From Daucus carota subsp. sativus (lineage: Eukaryota > Streptophyta > Magnoliopsida > Apiales > Apiaceae), in the NCBI RefSeq assembly GCF_001625215.2, contig NC_030385.2:44851598-44915597 (forward strand): DNA of 64,000 nt, given 5' to 3'. The translations under genes were made by a program, and so were the position numbers. This document shows positions 59,515 through 64,000 of the stretch, piece after piece. Below the pieces are notes generated by a model. That model worked only from the letters and a program-made list of their open reading frames with translations. It was not told the DNA's origin and searched no databases. How positions within the stretch are numbered: position 1 is the first letter of the stretch; every line of letters begins with the position of its first letter.

Positions 59515-60150
59515 AAAACGTGATTTTTTGTCATAATTCACTTTTACATGCATCAATTTATTGAAAAACAAAACATACAGAAACAGAGTTTTTTTTTCCT
59601 TATAGTGAGGTAGAGAAACACAATCTTTTAAAAAAAAGGTTTTTTGCATAAATATCTAAGTCTAAAATAATTTTTACAAAAATATTAGATTTTTTTATAT
59701 TTTTTATAAAAATATCAAAATTTTGATATTCTCTAAAATCGAAACCGAATATATTTGGATTTCATGAATTATAAAAATTCAATTAAATACACCCCGGTCA
59801 AAGAAAGTTTAATAACAAAAAAATCAAATATTTCAGCCTTCTGCACCAGACCTCAACCAAAACCAACATGTAATGCAAGTATGAAAGATTTAATATTCCA
59901 AAATAAAAAGAGTAAAATGAATGAACAACTATGTCGGGGAATCGCATCATTATTATCTTATTTAGATAATTTTAAGTCTCTCTTATCAAAATTTTCTTGC
60001 ATTTAATTTACAATCAAATACTGATTAATTTTAATAGATTTTCGAACAAAAAAACTATAAGGCTATTAATTGTTTAGATATTCACCCAAAAAAAACATGA
60101 TAGTTACTAATTACAGCAATCGTAATAATATCACTGTTGGTACTCACTCT
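59515..60150. other. Spacer between KO3 and DEFL4
   Basis: AT-rich, no gene recognised. Confidence 0.65.
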
Positions 60151-60154
60151 CACC

Positions 60155-60162
60155 TATAAATA
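60155..60162 (+). promoter_or_regulatory. TATA box of DEFL4
   Basis: TATAAATA 116 bp upstream of the start codon, the same spacing as in DEFL1-3. Confidence 0.65.
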
Positions 60163-60270
60163 TTTACCGCAAAGCAAGTTATTTTACGAAGTGGTTAAAA
60201 GCTAAAACTTGAGTTTACGTTGATATCCAATTTCATCATCACAAACTCTTGCTTCCTTCGCATCGCTCCC

Positions 60271-60593
60271 ATGGATAAATTTTTGTATTTTTATCTAATT
60301 CTCGCTCTTCTCACTTTCTCAGGTAATTCTATTAATTTTTATAATATAATTCAAATTTTTTATTATTTTGCTAATGAGCTAATGTTATTATTTTCTTAAA
60401 AAATGAAGGGACGATGTCGAATGTTGATGCGGGTACGTGCCTAATTACGATGGATCCTAATGGTTGCGATCTCGCAAAATGTAGGCAAATGTGCTTGACA
60501 AAATACAACGGGCACGGAATGTGCATCGCTAAATCCGGTGGTCAATCGTATATATGCAACTGTGTCTACCCTTGTGAATCAGAGCTTAACTAG
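60271..60593 (+). CDS. DEFL4, diverged eight-cysteine defensin-like peptide
   Basis: Exons 60271-60322 and 60409-60593 (acceptor AAG|GGACG); 78 residues. Signal peptide MDKFLYFYLILALLTFSG. The mature part (SNVDAGTCLITMDPNGCD and so on, ending CESELN) is only moderately similar to DEFL1-3 but keeps exactly the same cysteine spacing and the IAKSGGQSY segment. It is the oldest-looking copy and lies between KO3 and the CPS-like gene. Predicted secreted peptide, target unknown. Confidence 0.88.
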
Positions 60594-60866
60594 ACCATGT
60601 TTTCTTGTTCAAAGAGTTGCTATTATATTTAATGTAATAAGAAAATTCATTAATACAGATTTGCAAATATTTATGGTTCGATTATATTGTTGGTTTTCCT
60701 CATTCCTGATGCATTTTCGCACTGTATATTTTAATTTTTTGAATATTTTATGCTCGTTGGCCGTTGCTACAAAATTGTTGGTCGACACTTTACGTCTTCG
60801 TGTACCCATATGGCAAAAGCATTGAGCGAATACAAAATTTTCATAAAAATTATGATAAATACATGA

Positions 60867-60868
<2 letters not shown>

Positions 60869-60928
<60 letters not shown>

Positions 60929-60959
60929 GAAGAAGAAGAACAAGAACGACGACGACGCC
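60869..60959. repeat. (ATA)n microsatellite followed by GAA and ACG triplets
   Basis: About 20 ATA/AAT units to 60928, then GAAGAAGAAG and GACGACGACG. Probably polymorphic in length. Confidence 0.95.
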
Positions 60960-62877
60960 GCACGATAGTAATAATCTATTCTGGTTACTCATTACTGTAC
61001 AGGATTGTAATATTTGATATTAGAAATCTCTAATCTGAGGTTGAATTCAATATTGTGTTATGTTTAACTATTATTTACATTTAAATTTATCAAATATAAC
61101 ACTGATTAAATTATAAATAATAATTTTTGATACAAATAAAACAGAGAGGTATAGGAAAAACATGACTAGACATGCTAAAAAAAACCAAATCTGAAGAACA
61201 TGAATAGTAATGATTTTTTTTTTCATATTATTAAACTAGATCAAAAACTAATGAGACAAGAAAAAGAATAAAAACAAATAAAATATAGTCCAAACTGGCC
61301 TACTCATCTCCATCCACATTTCCCTGCTCAACCCCGCACGTTTGTATTGTAATCGTTTGTATTGTAATCTGTGTCTCGGCATGCGTGGAACTTTAACTAG
61401 AGAGGCTGAGAGGGACCGTAATTTCTAGAAACAAGATTTTCATTCTCAAAATTTTGACTTAGCCAACACACTAATACAATATGGCTGTTTTTCTCAAGAT
61501 TTTAAAGTGAAAAAACAATTTTACGTGTTAGGGATTTTCTATGGTGTGCCCAAGGGCACACAATAGTCCCTAACTCCAATAAAAATAGCTCTTTTTGGTG
61601 GATGAATAATAAATGAGAATGGCCCTCTGCATTCACATCAACTCCACCAATCAAAATAGGCCATTTTTATAGAATTTAGTGATTATTGTGTGCCCTTGGG
61701 CACACATTAGAAAGACCGTTAAAGTTAAAGCAAGAGCAAGAAGTCTGTAAGATTCATTTTCTGAAACAATTTATTTTGCTAAAATCTAGTATATCATTAT
61801 CTTAATATTATTATTTTCATAATATTTTGATATGTATGTGAGAAGTGTATTCTCGTGCACTCTAATGATGTCTCATGTTAAAAAATAAAATTTAAGTATT
61901 TTGACTTATCTTATTTTAAATCTTAGTTTAAAACAAATACATTTTTATATATATTTAATAAAAATGAGTGTATGTCTAAAAATTTATATGAAATATATCT
62001 ATGCTATTTTTATAAATATATGTAAAATTAATGTTTAATTTTAAAATAAAGGATGTGGTGACACTATTTATATATATAGTTTTTATAAGTATTTCAGGTG
62101 TGAAAAAATATAATTTTGTTATATGTCTCGAAAAATTTTGTGTGCCCATATTTGCAGTAAAAGATTTCTAAAAATAGACTCAACTTTAGAACACTAAAAA
62201 AATTTAAGTATAAGAGAAAATTGGATAAATGTGATCCAAGAATTAAAATTTGCTTTAGATAAATTTTTAATCCGCACAACAATTTAAATTTTGCTCTAGA
62301 TTAATATTTTTATATCATACTCTTTGTATAATATTATATTAAATTATGTAATCTTAAATATGATGTTTGATATATTCAATAGATTAATTGAATACTTAAA
62401 TCAAAGACATAAATTAAATACTTAGTAAATCACAAAGATATTCTTTCTATCAATGACTCAAAATATCAGAGACCAACACCTCAAAATCGCGTAAATGAAA
62501 ATGAAGATAAAAAATCTCAAAACAATATGTTTTAAACCATATTTTAATTATTTTGGACAAAACACAATTAATTAATTTATTCAATTACAACAAAATTTAT
62601 GATCATTGTAAGTTTTATTACAAAATTTATTTTTATTAACTATTAACTACATCTATTGCTAATGAAATAACTAAAAATTCACAAATAAAATTTTAACCTA
62701 ATAAATTTAAAATATATAAATAACAAGTATATTATTTTATTATTTTACTAGTAAACTAAAAAATCCCAAATTCTGATTGAAGTACCCGGTCTGCATTTTC
62801 TCTAGCCGGAATTCTGGCAGAGGAATCTAGTAATAAAATTATTGCCGTCTTCCTATTTTTTTCCTACCATGCATGCT
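60960..62877. other. Gene-free spacer upstream of the CPS-like gene
   Basis: AT-rich, no coding sequence seen apart from the MITE at 61530-61719. Confidence 0.65.
61530..61719. mobile_element. Palindromic MITE related to 7665-7859
   Basis: Inverted ends with TGTGCCCAAGGGCACACAAT and its complement, TTTCTA(T/A)(G/T)GTG beyond them. The same architecture as the Mutator MITE at 7665-7859. Target duplication is not clear here. Confidence 0.65.
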
Positions 62878-62885
62878 TATTTAAA
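62878..62885 (+). promoter_or_regulatory. Candidate TATA box of the CPS-like gene
   Basis: TATTTAAA 66 bp upstream of the start codon. Confidence 0.4.
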
Positions 62886-62950
62886 GCCCACTCCCTTGAC
62901 AATTCTTCACACTTACTTGGCATACGAACAGAAACAAAAAAAATTAAATC

Positions 62951-64000
62951 ATGAGTATTTGTAATTCCAAAATGCCATCCGTCTTATTTGTTCCGGCCAA
63001 GATCATTTCTGTCGACAATAATTACACAGGTATTACAAGAAAATTTACATCATCGTTTCTCAACAGTCGTTTTCTATGTAGCTAGAATAAATTTAGTAGT
63101 TTTCGTTGTCTGTCGTAGATAAGTTTTACTTTTGTCTGCAGGATTCGATGCTTTTAAAGTTAGAGACAAAGGTGTGAAGCTTATTAGATTCAGTGTTCAA
63201 TGCAGTGCAGATTCAAGATTTAATACTACAGGTAAAAGCTTTTATATATCTAGTTTATTTCCTACATGAGAACATTAAAATACGTGTCTGATAACGAAGT
63301 TTTCATTAATGGTTATGTATATATTTGAGATTTTGAATGTGAATTTGCAGACTTGGCTGTTCAAAACAAGTTACCTGCACTGGTAAACTGGCAAAAGATT
63401 CTGGAACCTCATAAGATAAGAAAAACCGATAAGGTACTCCACGAAAGCAAATTTGTTAATATATAATATGAACCTGGTAAACCCTCCTCCCAGGACCCAA
63501 CACCTCGGGGTTTTAGAATAATTGGTCAATTAACATTAAATCGTATGAAGTTGTGCGTACTCTTGATGATTCTTGGTTCTATAATTGTTATCCGCGTACT
63601 TAATTCAAAATTTCTTCATCATCATCTAAGGTCTCAGAATGTATCAAATCAATCCAAGAGATGTTTCAGTCCATGGACGACGGAGCTAGTAACAACTATT
63701 TCTGCTTATGACACCGCATGGGTTGCTCTTGTGGAGGACTCGGACAAAACTGGACTACCTATGTTCCCTTCAAGCCTTGAGTGGATTGCAGACAATCAGC
63801 TGTCTGATGGTTCGTGGGGCGACGACAAATTGTTCTTGGCTCATGATCGAATTCTCAATACACTGGCATGTGTTGTTGCACTAAAAACATGGACTGTTCA
63901 TCCGCAGAAGATGGAAAGAGGTACCAGGATTTATAAGTGCAGTTTCTTCATCTGCATAGATATATATATTTTTTTAAGTAGTTATTTAGTTGGCTTATTG
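62951..64000 (+). CDS. CPS: Class II diterpene synthase (ent-copalyl diphosphate synthase-like), 5' part, with an exon-4 frameshift
   Basis: Exons 62951-63029, 63142-63231, 63351-63433 and 63631-63920, then an intron that runs off the window. CPS-type enzymes cyclise geranylgeranyl diphosphate to ent-CPP in plastids, two steps before KO. The first two exons encode a Ser- and Lys-containing plastid-transit-like N-terminus. Exon 3 ends LVNWQKILEPHKIRKTDK. Exon 4 starts in frame (VSECIKSIQEMFQSMDDG) and then continues, one frame off, with ISAYDTAWVALVEDSD, FPSSLEWIADNQLSDGSWGD and FLAHDRILNTLACVVALKTW, all typical of class II synthases. The slip lies between about 63676 and 63700; in the first frame a TGA follows at 63709. 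So the gene is either disabled or the assembly has a one-base error. The catalytic DxDD lies beyond the window. Confidence 0.85.

Noticed and set aside
60609-60992. Minus-strand frame with a long Ile run
   Set aside because: Produced by the ATA microsatellite; no real coding signal.

Overview
The window is nuclear DNA of a flowering plant, and most likely a eudicot. It is AT-rich and has multi-exon genes with GT-AG introns, plant-only gene families (LR-type serpins, Dof factor, CYP701A, plant diterpene synthase, defensin-like peptides) and a dense load of plant-type MITEs (Stowaway, hAT, Mutator) and Helitrons. An asterid is plausible, but I cannot fix the genus from sequence alone.

Region 1 (about 4.5-27 kb) is a tandem array of five two-exon serpin genes, all on the minus strand. 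S1 is an AtSerpin1-like gene with an LR reactive site but a one-base frameshift. S2 and S3 are a duplicate pair whose predicted P1 residue has changed from Arg to Leu and Tyr. S4 and S5 are a more divergent pair with a basic N-terminal extension and a proline-containing hinge; S4 has a 2-bp insertion that destroys its C-terminus. S4 and S5 sit on a roughly 4.5 kb tandem duplication, and two MITEs are present only in the S4 copy, so the order of events can be read. Long imperfect repeats lie directly upstream of S2 and S3.

Region 2 (about 27.6-44 kb) is mostly transposon debris plus two ordinary genes: a complete five-exon amino acid transporter of the LHTL8 (AATL1) type on the plus strand, with a Stowaway MITE just before its start codon, and a single-exon Dof transcription factor on the minus strand. 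Three Stowaway elements are interrupted by other elements; in two of these the insert is another Stowaway.

Region 3 (about 44.4-64 kb) is the most interesting part. Three complete eight-exon ent-kaurene oxidase genes (CYP701A, minus strand) and one KO exon-8 remnant are interleaved with four two-exon, eight-cysteine defensin-like peptide genes (plus strand). A class II diterpene synthase gene (ent-copalyl diphosphate synthase-like) begins at 62951 and runs off the window. CPS, KS and KO act in series from GGDP to ent-kaurenoic acid, so this looks like a diterpenoid or gibberellin gene cluster assembled by tandem duplication. KO2 has lost one splice acceptor, and the CPS-like gene has a frameshift in exon 4, so parts of the cluster may be decaying or may contain sequence errors.
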